Part shown: positions 1-8,343 of the stretch, piece by piece
Layout: each line of letters starts with the position of its first letter
How positions within the stretch are numbered: position 1 is the first letter of the stretch
NCBI RefSeq assembly: GCF_030818695.1
Contig: NZ_JAUTAR010000001.1
Location: forward strand, 862,501-926,500
DNA length: 64,000 nucleotides
Origin: Chryseobacterium sp. SORGH_AS_0447
Lineage (GTDB): Bacteria > Bacteroidota > Bacteroidia > Flavobacteriales > Weeksellaceae
Direction: 5' to 3'
The notes under the pieces: model-generated
The model's database searches: none
Told to the model about the DNA's origin: nothing
Seen by the model: the letters and a program-made list of their open reading frames with translations, nothing else
Position numbers and translations under genes: made by a program

Positions 1-292
1 GAACGTCGTGAGACAGTTCGGTCTCTATCTATTGCGGGCGTTAGATGTTTGAGAGGGCTTGATTCTAGTACGAGAGGACCGAATTGAACAAACCTCTGGT
101 GTATCAGTTGTACCGCCAGGTGCACCGCTGAGTAGCTATGTTTGGAAGAGATAAACACTGAAAGCATATAAGTGTGAAACTCGCCTCAAGATGAGACATC
201 TTTTAAGGGTCGTGGGAGATGACCACGTTGATAGGCTACAGGTGTAAAGTTGGTAACAGCATAGCCGAGTAGTACTAATTACCCGTAGATTT
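1..292 (+). rRNA. rrl: 23S rRNA, 3' end (partial)
   Basis: Only the last part of domain VI of the large-subunit rRNA is present; the gene starts before the window. The universally conserved sarcin-ricin loop (AGTACGAGAGGACC) is at 67-80, and the segment keeps the usual spacing to the 3' end. The exact end is an estimate from where conserved sequence stops. It is followed about 160 bases later by 5S rRNA on the same strand, the normal rRNA operon order. Confidence 0.97.
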
Positions 293-372
293 ATTGCCTA
301 TTGGTTCTCAATAAAGCCTTATAAGTGCAACCAAGGTTTTGCCTTTGTGATGAAATTTACCGATAAATTGAT

Positions 373-436
373 TTAAGGTTCAATGTTTAAAATTCAAAAT
401 GATAAACTTTGAACATACAACTAAAAACCTTAAACC
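373..436. repeat. AT-rich simple-sequence spacer between 23S and 5S
   Basis: The 23S-5S spacer is built of degenerate copies of short words such as AAGGTTCAA, AAAATTCAAAA, AACTTTGAAC and AAACCTTAAACC. The same vocabulary recurs after the 5S gene (604-676) and before the GlmU-like gene (19714-19746). It holds no ORF and no clear promoter. It looks like simple-sequence filler and not an rRNA processing site, although some of the words are mutually complementary (TTCAAAG/CTTTGAA). Confidence 0.5.
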
Positions 437-451
437 TATATACAACCTTTA

Positions 452-557
<106 letters not shown>

Positions 558-565
558 TTTTATTA

Positions 566-602
566 AAAGTCTCATGCATTCATTTGCATGAGACTTTTTT
601 TT
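566..602 (+). terminator. rRNA operon terminator
   Basis: A perfect 13-bp stem (AAAGTCTCATGCA / TGCATGAGACTTT) with a 6-nt loop is followed by a run of T, directly downstream of 5S rRNA. This is a textbook rho-independent terminator for the rRNA operon. Confidence 0.93.
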
Positions 603-603
603 G

Positions 604-800
604 CTCAAGATTCAACATTCAACATTCAACATTCAAAATTCAAGGTTCAATATTCAAAGTTCAAGGTTTAAAGTGGATACTCACAAGACAGGAAAGATAC
701 AGCAGCAATCATAGCACAACAACCATTACAAAATCTTATCATTCATCATTTATCAATTATCAATTATCACTCATTGCTCATTACTTATCGTTTATTGCCC
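604..800. repeat. Tandem simple-sequence tract (ATTCAAC, TTATCA words)
   Basis: At 608-672 the word ATTCAAC/ATTCAAA/GTTCAAG is repeated about nine times with drift. At 737-796 the word changes to TTATCA/TCATT/ATTACTTATC. Short open frames here are low-complexity translations of the tract and are not genes. Together with the element at 845-955 this fills the gap of about 410 bases between the rRNA terminator and the first protein gene. Confidence 0.6.
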
Positions 801-844
801 TAATTTTCCTTCTAACAGACTTACATTTAAATATCGGCATCTCC

Positions 845-955
845 CTAGCCCCGATAGTAGCATATACCCCGCAGCAAGTGGTGGAAAGCGAGGCACCAGC
901 CAAGGAAAAGCCAAGGCGTGAGGAGTAGAAGCAAATAGCGGGAAATTGCTCCTGA
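845..955 (+). ncRNA. Candidate structured dispersed element (Flavo-1-like)
   Basis: The element begins CTAGCCCCGATAGTAG and ends AGCGGGAAATTGCTCCTG. From memory, intergenic elements of the form CTAGCCCCGAT ... (A)GCGGGA ... GCTCC are abundant in Flavobacteriia. I believe they correspond to the Flavo-1 RNA motif, but I could not check this. Pairing is possible between CCCG near the 5' end and CGGG near the 3' end. The middle carries a direct repeat GCCAAGG-AAAA-GCCAAGG. A 65-codon open frame on the minus strand covers it, but its peptide has no protein-like features and is probably a translation artefact of the element. Confidence 0.35.
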
Positions 956-1015
956 AAAGAATAGTGATGCTCCAACAACAGCTTTTAATATTTTACACAT
1001 AATCTAAAATCACCT

Positions 1016-1531
1016 TTATAATGCACCAATCGTAAAAACAATACGGCTGCTGTAAGTACCTGTGGGAATGGTGACAGATACGCCGGCTAATTCCAGCTGA
1101 ACCGGAATATTGGTATAGGAAGCCAAAGCCAGAACCGCTGTTATTCTGAATAATTCAACATCAGTGGTCAAAGGGATATTGGTATAGGTCGTTCCGCCGG
1201 TAATCGTACATGTTGTGCATGATGTTGTTCCGTTGCCGGTACGCCGTGCACGTAAAAGAAGGTTTGAATTCCAAGTAGGATTAGCTTCATAATGCATGGT
1301 TACCTTTCCATTTCCCAAAACTAATGGGACGGAAGCGTTCAGGAGAATTTCGTTGGACGCACTTTCATAAGTTCCGGAATAGTTATTTCCGGCTTCTGTG
1401 ATGGCCGGAATATTTACCACCCAGTTTGTTCCACCGACGGTTAATGTCCTCTGGGATTTTATTTGTGAGAATAACAGAAAAAGGACAGGTAAGATGATTT
1501 TTTTTATATGATTGTTCGGCAGTAATTTCAT
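1016..1531 (-). CDS. Secreted pilin-like subunit, last gene of chaperone-usher-like operon
   Basis: A 171-residue exported protein with a signal peptide of about 26 residues (K-rich start, hydrophobic LPVLFLLF core). The mature part is rich in Thr, Asn and Val and predicted all-beta. It ends in a hydrophobic strand (SSRIVFTIGAL) of the kind that closes Ig-like pilus subunits. Near residue 105 it has two Cys in an SCTTC motif, unlike the two sibling subunits, whose mature parts have no Cys. It lies 7 bases after the 177-residue subunit gene in the same operon. A minor or tip subunit is an inference from position and divergence; no named family was recognised. Confidence 0.72.
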   Translation of the reverse strand: MKLLPNNHIKKIILPVLFLLFSQIKSQRTLTVGGTNWVVNIPAITEAGNNYSGTYESASNEILLNASVPLVLGNGKVTMHYEANPTWNSNLLLRARRTGNGTTSCTTCTITGGTTYTNIPLTTDVELFRITAVLALASYTNIPVQLELAGVSVTIPTGTYSSRIVFTIGAL

Positions 1532-1538
1532 TTGTTTC

Positions 1539-2072
1539 TTATTCGGTGATGGTATAGGTAATAACTATAGGAGTATTGGATCTGGCGGTTACATTAGCAT
1601 AAGAATTTGTAGTTAATGTTATCGTTAACTGATGCCCATTGTTGGTTCCGTTCCCGGTAAAAGCTCCGCCAATTCCACTGATGATGGTTTGCGCTGCAGT
1701 TGTCAGGGTTGTTTGCGCGGAAGGTGTTCCCAAAGTACCACCTCCCGATCCGGAAGCTGCGGCTGCCTGAATTCTGATATCAGTTCCCGGAATTACCTGG
1801 TTAACGGCAGCGGTAATTCTTCTTGTAACACCTGAGGTCGCAATGGCAGAAGTATAATTGATCCATTTTGTTGTATTAGCTGCAGGAACAATTATCGGGT
1901 TTCCGGCTTCGGTAGGCGCTGTATAGTTCAGGCTGATGGTTCCTGCAGGTTCCACATCCATTAATGTTACAACAGGCAATGTTAAGGTAACTGTTCTGTT
2001 GCCTGTGGTCTGTGAAAATAGAGAACAGGAAAGCAATAGGCTGAGAACAAAGGTGAGTTTTACCATATTCAA
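1539..2072 (-). CDS. Secreted pilin-like subunit, paralog of the first gene
   Basis: A 177-residue exported protein; signal peptide of about 20 residues ends SLFSQ. The mature N-terminus (RTVTLTLPVVTLMDVEP) alternates hydrophobic residues like a donor strand, and the C-terminus (IVITYTITE) looks like the last strand of a pilin. Throughout it matches the 192-residue protein at 5693-6271: shared blocks include APTEAGNP, DIR-AAAA-G-GGGTLGTP and QTIISGIG-A-TGNG-NNGH. The two are paralogs. The gene starts 1 base after the usher-like gene, so it is translationally linked. The function as a pilus subunit is inferred from context. Confidence 0.75.
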   Translation of the reverse strand: MNMVKLTFVLSLLLSCSLFSQTTGNRTVTLTLPVVTLMDVEPAGTISLNYTAPTEAGNPIIVPAANTTKWINYTSAIATSGVTRRITAAVNQVIPGTDIRIQAAAASGSGGGTLGTPSAQTTLTTAAQTIISGIGGAFTGNGTNNGHQLTITLTTNSYANVTARSNTPIVITYTITE

Positions 2073-2073
2073 T

Positions 2074-4803
2074 TTATTTTTTGCTATAACTTACCCTGAT
2101 TGATTCCTGTTGAAATTTGACCTCCGTCTGCTGTTTGATAACATGGAATGTAACCATCTTTGTTTCCGAAGGTTTTAAATGAAGCTCACACTGCTCTATT
2201 GGAATTTTATATTTTTTGTCGAGGCCGTTTCTGTAAATTTTCACCTTCCATTCGCCGGGGCGGAGATAGGTAAAATCAAAAGGTTCTCCCAAGGCTGCCA
2301 TTTTCCGGTACGTTTGGTCGCCATTCGAAGTTTCTACAATAATATAATCTTTTTTCTTTTTATCTTTTATTGACGGTAGCTGGGCAAAACTGGGCTGTCC
2401 GGTTTCAGAATAGTCTATGGTTCCCTGAATGATTGCCGCTTCAGTAAGACCGAAATTGAAAGTGTTTTCTTTACCTGTTAAATGCAGAGAAGCGGGAATA
2501 TTCACATTTGGAATATCATTGATGTTTATGGTCGAGCGGTCAATCTCCAGTACATAATCTCCGGGAACTATATTTTTAAATGTAAAATTTCCGTTTTGAT
2601 CTGTTATCGATAAATGATTTCCAAGCATCAGCCGAATGCCTTCCACCTTTTTAACCCCGAGATTACTGATATTTCCGTAAAGAGTGGTATAGTCTGCTTT
2701 TTTTTGCGTAGGAAGATGCAAGCGTAATGTGTAACGGAGAGAAAAAATAAAATCTTTGTTTCCCAGTTCTCCGCGCTGTAAAGTGTATCTGCCCGAAAGA
2801 TCAACTTCATGTCCCGGAGAAATCTGCTGATGATATAATAGTTCAAATAGGTTCCGGTCTGCAAAGTATTCCTCAGGCATATAATTGTTCTGATAAAACA
2901 CGCTGAAACTGCTTTTGTCTGAAAAACGGTTTAATATCCTGGCTCCGTAATATACCTGTTTCTGGTTGGGCATCTGATACCGTGAAGTAATAGCGTAGCT
3001 TCCGTATAGATTAAATGAAGTCCTGAATTTTTCGAAACTGATATTCGCCGTGTAGAAACTCGAGTTTCCTGAAAACCCTAAAAGATAATTATCTGTTTTG
3101 CCGAACTGACCCTGCAAGTTTATCTGAAAGATCCCCAGCTGCTGATCAAGGCTGAGCCGGAAAAACCTTTCTTTATAATCGAATTCTTTGGGCATCAGCC
3201 GGTCTTCATAACGCTGAAATCCGCTGTAGAGCATTAATGATCCGTTTTTATTATATTTATATTGGATTCCATACTGAAGATATTTCCTATAAGGCGCTGC
3301 CAGAAATAAAGTATCCCGCTGAAAATTCTTGGCATCCTGTACATAATTAGCCATAATATTAATTTTTCTGAAAATTTGGTATTGAAAATTGCCGTTGAAG
3401 GTACTGGTATTGTTGAAATATCCTGCATATTCCGGGCTGGTCCGCATATACATCATGTTGCCGCTGATTTTATCGAGACTTACAACGGTTTGAAGCATCG
3501 ATGCATTTCCACTTGTTTTATCGGTTTTGCTGAAAGATACCTCTCCCGAAACTTCGATATTTTTATTAATTTTAAATTTACCTGTCACATAAGGAAGATG
3601 GGCATTTGAATCTAACCGGAAGGTTGAAAACCCAAATCCTGTATTTTCTGTTCTTGGGATTTTGTATAAATAACCGGCAGTAATTTCGGATTCTCCGGTG
3701 ATTTTATACTTTGTATAAACATTGAATTCATCTTTGATATCCCTGAAGAATCTCGGGTGGTTATAAAATCCTCCAAAACCGAATTTTTTCGTATTCAACC
3801 GGACTTCCATTCCCCGGCCGTATCTTGCATATTCCGTTAAGAAAGAAGAAGAATAATTTTTATCTCCCGCATGAACAAATACATGATCTCTTTTAAAATT
3901 TACAAAATATTCTTCGTAGGGCGTAAAAGAATTGAATTCGATGGGATTTCTAGTGACAGCATGAAATTCGATGAGATTTTTATGATCTTTATCCAGACTT
4001 CCTTTTCCGTACAGTTCGCCCTGAAATCCGTCATGATATTCGCCACGGTTCTGCATTCCGATAAAAGAAACCGATGCAGCCACCGGCAACCGGTGAAAAA
4101 TATCCTCTTCACCAGGATTCGTGGAAATCACTTTAATACTGCTGTACGCACTTTGATTTTCCTTGGGATAGTCTGCAGAATATACTGAGAGATTTACATT
4201 CTGATATTCATTTTTTCCCAAGGCCGGATCGGTATTTTTCGTTACTGTAATTATTCTTTCTTCCCCTGCTGATAGTGTAATAGCTGCCTGATGGTCAATA
4301 ACTGCATTTTTGCTTTCCAATACCAGGTTTTCCAAAACATTTCCATTGTTTTTTAAATGGAAAGTGGATGTAATGATTTCCCCGGCTTTTACAAATTCAG
4401 GAGAACTTAGAGCAGTTAAGGAGATTTGTCTTTTACCGGCAACCATAAATCCAATTTGCTTATTAAATTTTTCACTGCTGTTTTTTCCTATACCTTTTAA
4501 TCTGACGAAATATTTACCTTGCGGAGTTTCCACTGCAATTTTCAGAGGGACGATATACACACTTTTTCCGTTGCCTGGAATTTCTGCTTCCCCCTGTTGA
4601 ACGACAGGAATAATAAAGGAGTCTGAAGTTTCTATCTGCAGATCATATCGTTGGGTTTCATTAGTAGGATTTTCGAGAATAAAGGAAACAGAGGTAATTG
4701 TTCCCGGCGGTAAACTATCTTTTTTGTCTACAAAATCTTTTTGTTGGGAAAAGGTGAGTACCGGAAAGAGTGAGAATATATATAATTTAAATTTTTTAAT
4801 CAT
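2074..4803 (-). CDS. Usher-like outer-membrane protein of a chaperone-usher-type system
   Basis: A 909-residue protein with a signal peptide (about 1-19). Residues about 30-225 form two Ig/NEW3-like beta domains (phrases such as SFILENPTNETQRYDL and STFHLKNNGNVLENL). Residues about 235-700 are a long series of amphipathic strands rich in aromatic residues and Gly, consistent with an outer-membrane beta-barrel. Residues about 705-785 resemble a carboxypeptidase-regulatory-like domain (YGNISN, ITDQNGNFTFKNIVPGDYVLEI), followed by a C-terminal beta domain. Length and layout recall the ushers of alternative (CS1/TcfC-type) systems, and the gene lies between a PapD-like chaperone and subunit genes. 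It overlaps the chaperone gene by 8 bases. The usher role is inferred; the family was not identified. Confidence 0.7.
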   Translation of the reverse strand: MIKKFKLYIFSLFPVLTFSQQKDFVDKKDSLPPGTITSVSFILENPTNETQRYDLQIETSDSFIIPVVQQGEAEIPGNGKSVYIVPLKIAVETPQGKYFVRLKGIGKNSSEKFNKQIGFMVAGKRQISLTALSSPEFVKAGEIITSTFHLKNNGNVLENLVLESKNAVIDHQAAITLSAGEERIITVTKNTDPALGKNEYQNVNLSVYSADYPKENQSAYSSIKVISTNPGEEDIFHRLPVAASVSFIGMQNRGEYHDGFQGELYGKGSLDKDHKNLIEFHAVTRNPIEFNSFTPYEEYFVNFKRDHVFVHAGDKNYSSSFLTEYARYGRGMEVRLNTKKFGFGGFYNHPRFFRDIKDEFNVYTKYKITGESEITAGYLYKIPRTENTGFGFSTFRLDSNAHLPYVTGKFKINKNIEVSGEVSFSKTDKTSGNASMLQTVVSLDKISGNMMYMRTSPEYAGYFNNTSTFNGNFQYQIFRKINIMANYVQDAKNFQRDTLFLAAPYRKYLQYGIQYKYNKNGSLMLYSGFQRYEDRLMPKEFDYKERFFRLSLDQQLGIFQINLQGQFGKTDNYLLGFSGNSSFYTANISFEKFRTSFNLYGSYAITSRYQMPNQKQVYYGARILNRFSDKSSFSVFYQNNYMPEEYFADRNLFELLYHQQISPGHEVDLSGRYTLQRGELGNKDFIFSLRYTLRLHLPTQKKADYTTLYGNISNLGVKKVEGIRLMLGNHLSITDQNGNFTFKNIVPGDYVLEIDRSTININDIPNVNIPASLHLTGKENTFNFGLTEAAIIQGTIDYSETGQPSFAQLPSIKDKKKKDYIIVETSNGDQTYRKMAALGEPFDFTYLRPGEWKVKIYRNGLDKKYKIPIEQCELHLKPSETKMVTFHVIKQQTEVKFQQESIRVSYSKK

Positions 4804-5602
4804 CCTTTACTTCTAATTCCACAGTAAGGGCGAAAACATTCTCATCATCATCGGTAGCAATGAGTACGGCGTTATATCGGGCAGGAGGGATTTTTTCAAG
4901 AGGAATTGGAAATGATTTTGAGGTCTGTGGCAACAATCCCATCGCCTGGCTTGAAAAAGTCCCGATTTTCTGTCCGCTGGTGTTATGATAAAGTTCAACA
5001 GCTACCGTCGGTTTGCAGTATAGATTCCCCTTATTGGAGATAGCCACATTCAGAAACCTGCTTCCGCCTTCCTTTTCTATTTTTACCCCTTCAAATTTCA
5101 GTTCCGGTTTTGCTTTTTCGGAATCCAGATCGGTAATTACCTGTACAGCATACCGTATCACCGAAGAAATGCTTACTCCCTGTGTCTTCTCATCAGGTCG
5201 TATATCTTCTACAGGCTCTACAATAACAACACTCCAATAACTTCCGGAAGCAATAACCTCATCTGGAATAGTAATCTCATAAAGAATCTCTGTTTTTTCC
5301 TTTGGCTTAAGACTGACCAGATTGGTATTCATACGGATCCACCCAGTATTGGTTCTGCTATTGCTTCCCGGCTTCAAGTACTGGATCGTACCATCCGATT
5401 CATAGCTGAAATCCTGAAGAAAAAGTTTTATATTCTGAGGTTGTTTACCATTATTTTCAATAGCAATTTTTCCCCGGTAGACTTTTCCTTTTTCTACTTT
5501 GTGCAAGTGGGATAATCCGTTAAGAACCACAATGCCCGCTTGTAAAAAACAGAACTGAAAGAAAAAGATCAGCAATAGCGATATACGCTTTATCATAATC
5601 AT
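4796..5602 (-). CDS. PapD-like periplasmic pilus chaperone
   Basis: A signal peptide (MIKRISLLLIFFFQF) precedes an Ig-like domain with the classical hallmarks of a pilus chaperone N-domain: VYRGKIAIENNGKQPQNIKLFLQDF, then a proline-poor edge and LVSLKPKEKTEILYEITIP, the usual position of the motif before the G1 strand. A second Ig-like domain follows (about 165-268). Two adjacent ATG codons (5602 and 5596) can start the signal peptide; the longer reading frame would need a TTG with no support. It lies 90 bases after the first subunit gene, beyond an attenuator-like hairpin, and overlaps the usher-like gene. It would bind unfolded subunits in the periplasm and deliver them to the usher. Confidence 0.75.
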   Translation of the reverse strand: MIMIKRISLLLIFFFQFCFLQAGIVVLNGLSHLHKVEKGKVYRGKIAIENNGKQPQNIKLFLQDFSYESDGTIQYLKPGSNSRTNTGWIRMNTNLVSLKPKEKTEILYEITIPDEVIASGSYWSVVIVEPVEDIRPDEKTQGVSISSVIRYAVQVITDLDSEKAKPELKFEGVKIEKEGGSRFLNVAISNKGNLYCKPTVAVELYHNTSGQKIGTFSSQAMGLLPQTSKSFPIPLEKIPPARYNAVLIATDDDENVFALTVELEVKDD

Positions 5603-5639
5603 GTAAAGTTTAATTGTAATTGTTGGCAATAAAAATCCT

Positions 5640-5665
5640 GAAAGAAACTTTACCGTGTTTCTTTC
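5640..5665 (-). terminator. Attenuator-like hairpin between subunit and chaperone genes
   Basis: A perfect 9-bp inverted repeat (GAAAGAAAC / GTTTCTTTC) with an 8-nt loop. Read on the minus strand it is followed by AGGATTTTTATTG, a short T run. It sits 28 bases after the stop of the first subunit gene and inside the operon. This is the place where a partial terminator would give more transcript for the major subunit than for the chaperone and usher. Confidence 0.55.
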
Positions 5666-5692
5666 TTAGTCCAATCTGAAGAACAGTGAATG

Positions 5693-6271
5693 TTAGTTGT
5701 CTGAAATAGTATAGGTAACAGTAGCTACTGTAGTGGCGGTTGCCTGCAGGTCTGCGTATACGGCAACACCGCCGGGACCGCTTCCCGGAGCCAGGGAATA
5801 CGTAAGATTATGACCGTTATTTGCACCATTTCCCGTGTAAGCGCTTCCGATGCCTGAAATAATGGTCTGGTCTGCGGCACTTAGCGTAAGTTGGGCGGCC
5901 GGAGTTCCCAGGGTACCTCCTCCCGCACCGGTAGCTGCAGCTGCAGTTACCCGGATATCGATACCGGGAATGATGGCATTTAATTTTACGGAAACGTTGC
6001 GTGTAGGATCGGCAACCGATTTAATGGAAGAATAGTTGAGCCACAAGGTATTGTTGGCAGCATTGGCGACAACGGGATTACCGGCTTCGGTAGGGGCTGT
6101 GAATCCTAAGGTAATATTCTTGGTAGCGGCCGGTTCGATGTCTACCAGCGCGACTTCAGGAACAGAGATCGTTATCGTGTGATTGTCGGTGTTGGTGTCT
6201 TGTGCACTGAGGCCTGTAGTTGCGGCCAATGCAGCGAAAGACAAAGCAAGGGTAAGTTTAAATCTTTCCAT
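5693..6271 (-). CDS. Secreted pilin-like subunit, probable major subunit
   Basis: A 192-residue exported protein; signal peptide of about 23 residues (LALSFAALAATTGLSA). The mature N-terminus (HTITISVPEVALVDIEPA) has an alternating hydrophobic pattern suited to donor-strand exchange, the C-terminus is a strand (TVATVTYTISDN), and the composition is Ala/Thr/Gly-rich with no Cys. It is paralogous to the 177-residue protein at 1539-2072. It is the first gene of the five-gene operon and is followed by an attenuator-like hairpin, which fits a highly expressed major subunit. The pilin role is inferred. Confidence 0.75.
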   Translation of the reverse strand: MERFKLTLALSFAALAATTGLSAQDTNTDNHTITISVPEVALVDIEPAATKNITLGFTAPTEAGNPVVANAANNTLWLNYSSIKSVADPTRNVSVKLNAIIPGIDIRVTAAAATGAGGGTLGTPAAQLTLSAADQTIISGIGSAYTGNGANNGHNLTYSLAPGSGPGGVAVYADLQATATTVATVTYTISDN

Positions 6272-6630
6272 GGTGATATATTTTGTGAAATGAAATTAAT
6301 AAAATTCAGCATTATATAAAAGTTTTTTAACAATAAAATTCATCCTTATGATTTCGATATCAATTTATTAGTAAAATAATTCGTAACGAAATTTTCAGGA
6401 ATATTAGTCAAAAATGGTTTTATAATTTTATGACTGAAGTCAAGTTTGCAAAATTTTTTATTGACCTAAAGGTGAAACGTAAATATATTTCGCTGAAAGC
6501 AGGGAAAGAGAATAGCAATGTCCCATTGTTTTATGAACCTTAACCCGTTGATGATTTTCTGATAGGCAACGTAAAATGAATGGGAAATTTGGGATAAATT
6601 ATTTCTAAAAATAATTTTAAAGAGTAATAT
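6272..6630. other. Intergenic region upstream of the pilus-like operon
   Basis: About 360 AT-rich bases. It must contain the promoter of the minus-strand operon, but no convincing TTG/TAnnTTTG pair was found. A 37-codon plus-strand frame (6430-6543, Lys-rich peptide starting MTEVKFAKFF) is present, without recognisable similarity or promoter. No repeat or RNA gene was seen. Confidence 0.5.
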
Positions 6631-8235
6631 TTAAAACCTGCTCAGGATTCCCCAATGGATTTTTATATCATTGAACTTAAAAGGATTTCCAAACTCGTTA
6701 CCGTTCGAAAGCTGGAAGCTCATCAGACCGATCGGAATGAAGAAATTAAAGCCGAGACCTACACTATAAAGCTTGGGCCTGACGTTGAGCGATTTATTGT
6801 TAAGCTGCCCATACTGCCCGAAGACATCAAAGAATGCCTGGCTCCCGATCAGGTATCGATACTCCAGTCCTCCGTAATAATAAAAGTCGGCCGCCAGGGA
6901 GTTTTCGTTGAACCCCCGCATGGAATTCCAGCCTCCGAAGCGGTACAGTTCATTCGCCGAAAAATCAATCTTCGAGTCCATCATGGCGCCTTCCGCTTTG
7001 ATGTTCAGGAAGTGGTTGCCGTTGATGTGGTAATTATGCTCTCCGAAAAAGTAAAACTGGTTTTGCGGTGCGGTAATGTTATCTTTAGTATAAGTCGTCG
7101 TCAGGTAATCATACCCGCCGTTGATTTTCGTTTTGTAAAGGAAAAGGTCGATATCCGTAGGTTCTACCATTTCGAACCAGATCCCGATTCCCTTTTTGTT
7201 ATAATCTTTCCCCTGAACATAGAGGGTATCGATAATGCTGGAGCTTTCAAAAGTTCCTCTCAGACCGATTTTGTTCCGGGAATTGATGTGGTAATAAAAT
7301 GCGGGAAGTGCCTTCACATTCGCAAAAGTGGAATCCTGCCGGAAAATATTTACTTTCATATTCAATCCGACATTGGATTTGAAAAGGTAAGGAATATCCG
7401 TCTGCAGATCGAACGTCTGTCCTTTATCCGGATTCCGCTGCCAATATAAATTTACGGTTTCAAAACCGTTGAAAATATTCCTGAAATTTACATTCAAAGT
7501 ACCGTTCAACGTGAATTTATCGGTCTTGTCATTCCCGAAACCGATCACCCCGTCGAAACTGTTTGTCTTTTTCTTTTCCATGAAAAGATAAATGCTCGTC
7601 GAATCTTTGGTAAACAAGGTTTGCGGCGGCCGTTCCAAGGTTACAAACTGATGGCTCTGAAAACTTTTATTAATGGCAATCAGGTTTTTGTCGTCATAGG
7701 TCTTTCCCTTGAATTCCTTTTCCAGATTTTTAATGAATCTTTTGGGAACGCTGGTGTAGCCTTTCACCACAAAACCGTCAATGGTTCTTTTGTTGTTTTT
7801 ATTAATATCCAGCTCTACAACAGGATACCCGTTTTTCTGGCCTTTGTATTTGGATTTGATCCTGCTGAACGCAAATCCGTCATCAATATAGGTTTTATTA
7901 ATCCTCTTTTTCGTAGAATCCAGATTTTTCGTAAAGAACTCTTTTTGAATATTCGTCCGTCGAGCAATAGAATCTGAGAGGCTAACGTATGTCTGATTGA
8001 AATTTTTTCCCTTATCGTAAACAATTTCCGTACTGTCGCTCTTTTTTCTTACTTCTTTCAGTTGGGTGAAAAAGTAATTGGTTTGCGCCAGAGAATCTAA
8101 AAATTTCACGGCTGAAACAGAATCTTTTACTTTTTTCCTCACTTTCGTTTCCGAATCGATCAGGAAATAAGATTTCTTCTGCGCCTGGACGAAAACGCAA
8201 AACAGTACAAAAAATATTTTCAGAAACAGTTTCAA
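6631..8235 (-). CDS. Omp85/BamA-superfamily outer-membrane protein
   Basis: A 534-residue protein with a signal peptide (LFLKIFFVLFCVFVQA). Residues about 135-215 form a POTRA-like segment (IDGFVVKGYTSVPKRFIKNLEKEF, then ITN-like strands). Residues about 225-534 form a beta-barrel with strands ending in aromatic residues and a final GILSRF. The motif GGWNSMRGFNENS near residue 438 is the (V/I)RGF signature of the Omp85 lid loop. It is shorter than BamA (which has five POTRAs), so it is more likely a TamA-like or Bacteroidetes-specific translocase/assembly factor than the essential BamA. It stands alone between the pilus-like operon and the SDR gene. Confidence 0.8.
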   Translation of the reverse strand: MKLFLKIFFVLFCVFVQAQKKSYFLIDSETKVRKKVKDSVSAVKFLDSLAQTNYFFTQLKEVRKKSDSTEIVYDKGKNFNQTYVSLSDSIARRTNIQKEFFTKNLDSTKKRINKTYIDDGFAFSRIKSKYKGQKNGYPVVELDINKNNKRTIDGFVVKGYTSVPKRFIKNLEKEFKGKTYDDKNLIAINKSFQSHQFVTLERPPQTLFTKDSTSIYLFMEKKKTNSFDGVIGFGNDKTDKFTLNGTLNVNFRNIFNGFETVNLYWQRNPDKGQTFDLQTDIPYLFKSNVGLNMKVNIFRQDSTFANVKALPAFYYHINSRNKIGLRGTFESSSIIDTLYVQGKDYNKKGIGIWFEMVEPTDIDLFLYKTKINGGYDYLTTTYTKDNITAPQNQFYFFGEHNYHINGNHFLNIKAEGAMMDSKIDFSANELYRFGGWNSMRGFNENSLAADFYYYGGLEYRYLIGSQAFFDVFGQYGQLNNKSLNVRPKLYSVGLGFNFFIPIGLMSFQLSNGNEFGNPFKFNDIKIHWGILSRF

Positions 8236-8343
8236 GCTTTAAATTATTAAACCATTTGGTTATTTTTGAGAAATTAAGTTAACTCGCCGAGAATCTAGTG
8301 GCCTAAAATAATAGGAATGTTATTTTTGTTTAAATAACTGAAT

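Noticed and set aside
584..928. 114-codon plus-strand frame after the rRNA terminator
   Set aside because: It begins inside the terminator hairpin and translates simple-sequence repeats and the dispersed element; no protein-like composition.
781..978. 65-codon minus-strand frame over the dispersed element
   Set aside because: It exactly covers the candidate structured element; the peptide lacks domain or signal features and is better explained as an artefact.
6655..7449. 264-codon plus-strand frame
   Set aside because: It is antisense to the Omp85-like gene, whose signal peptide, RGF motif and barrel pattern are convincing.
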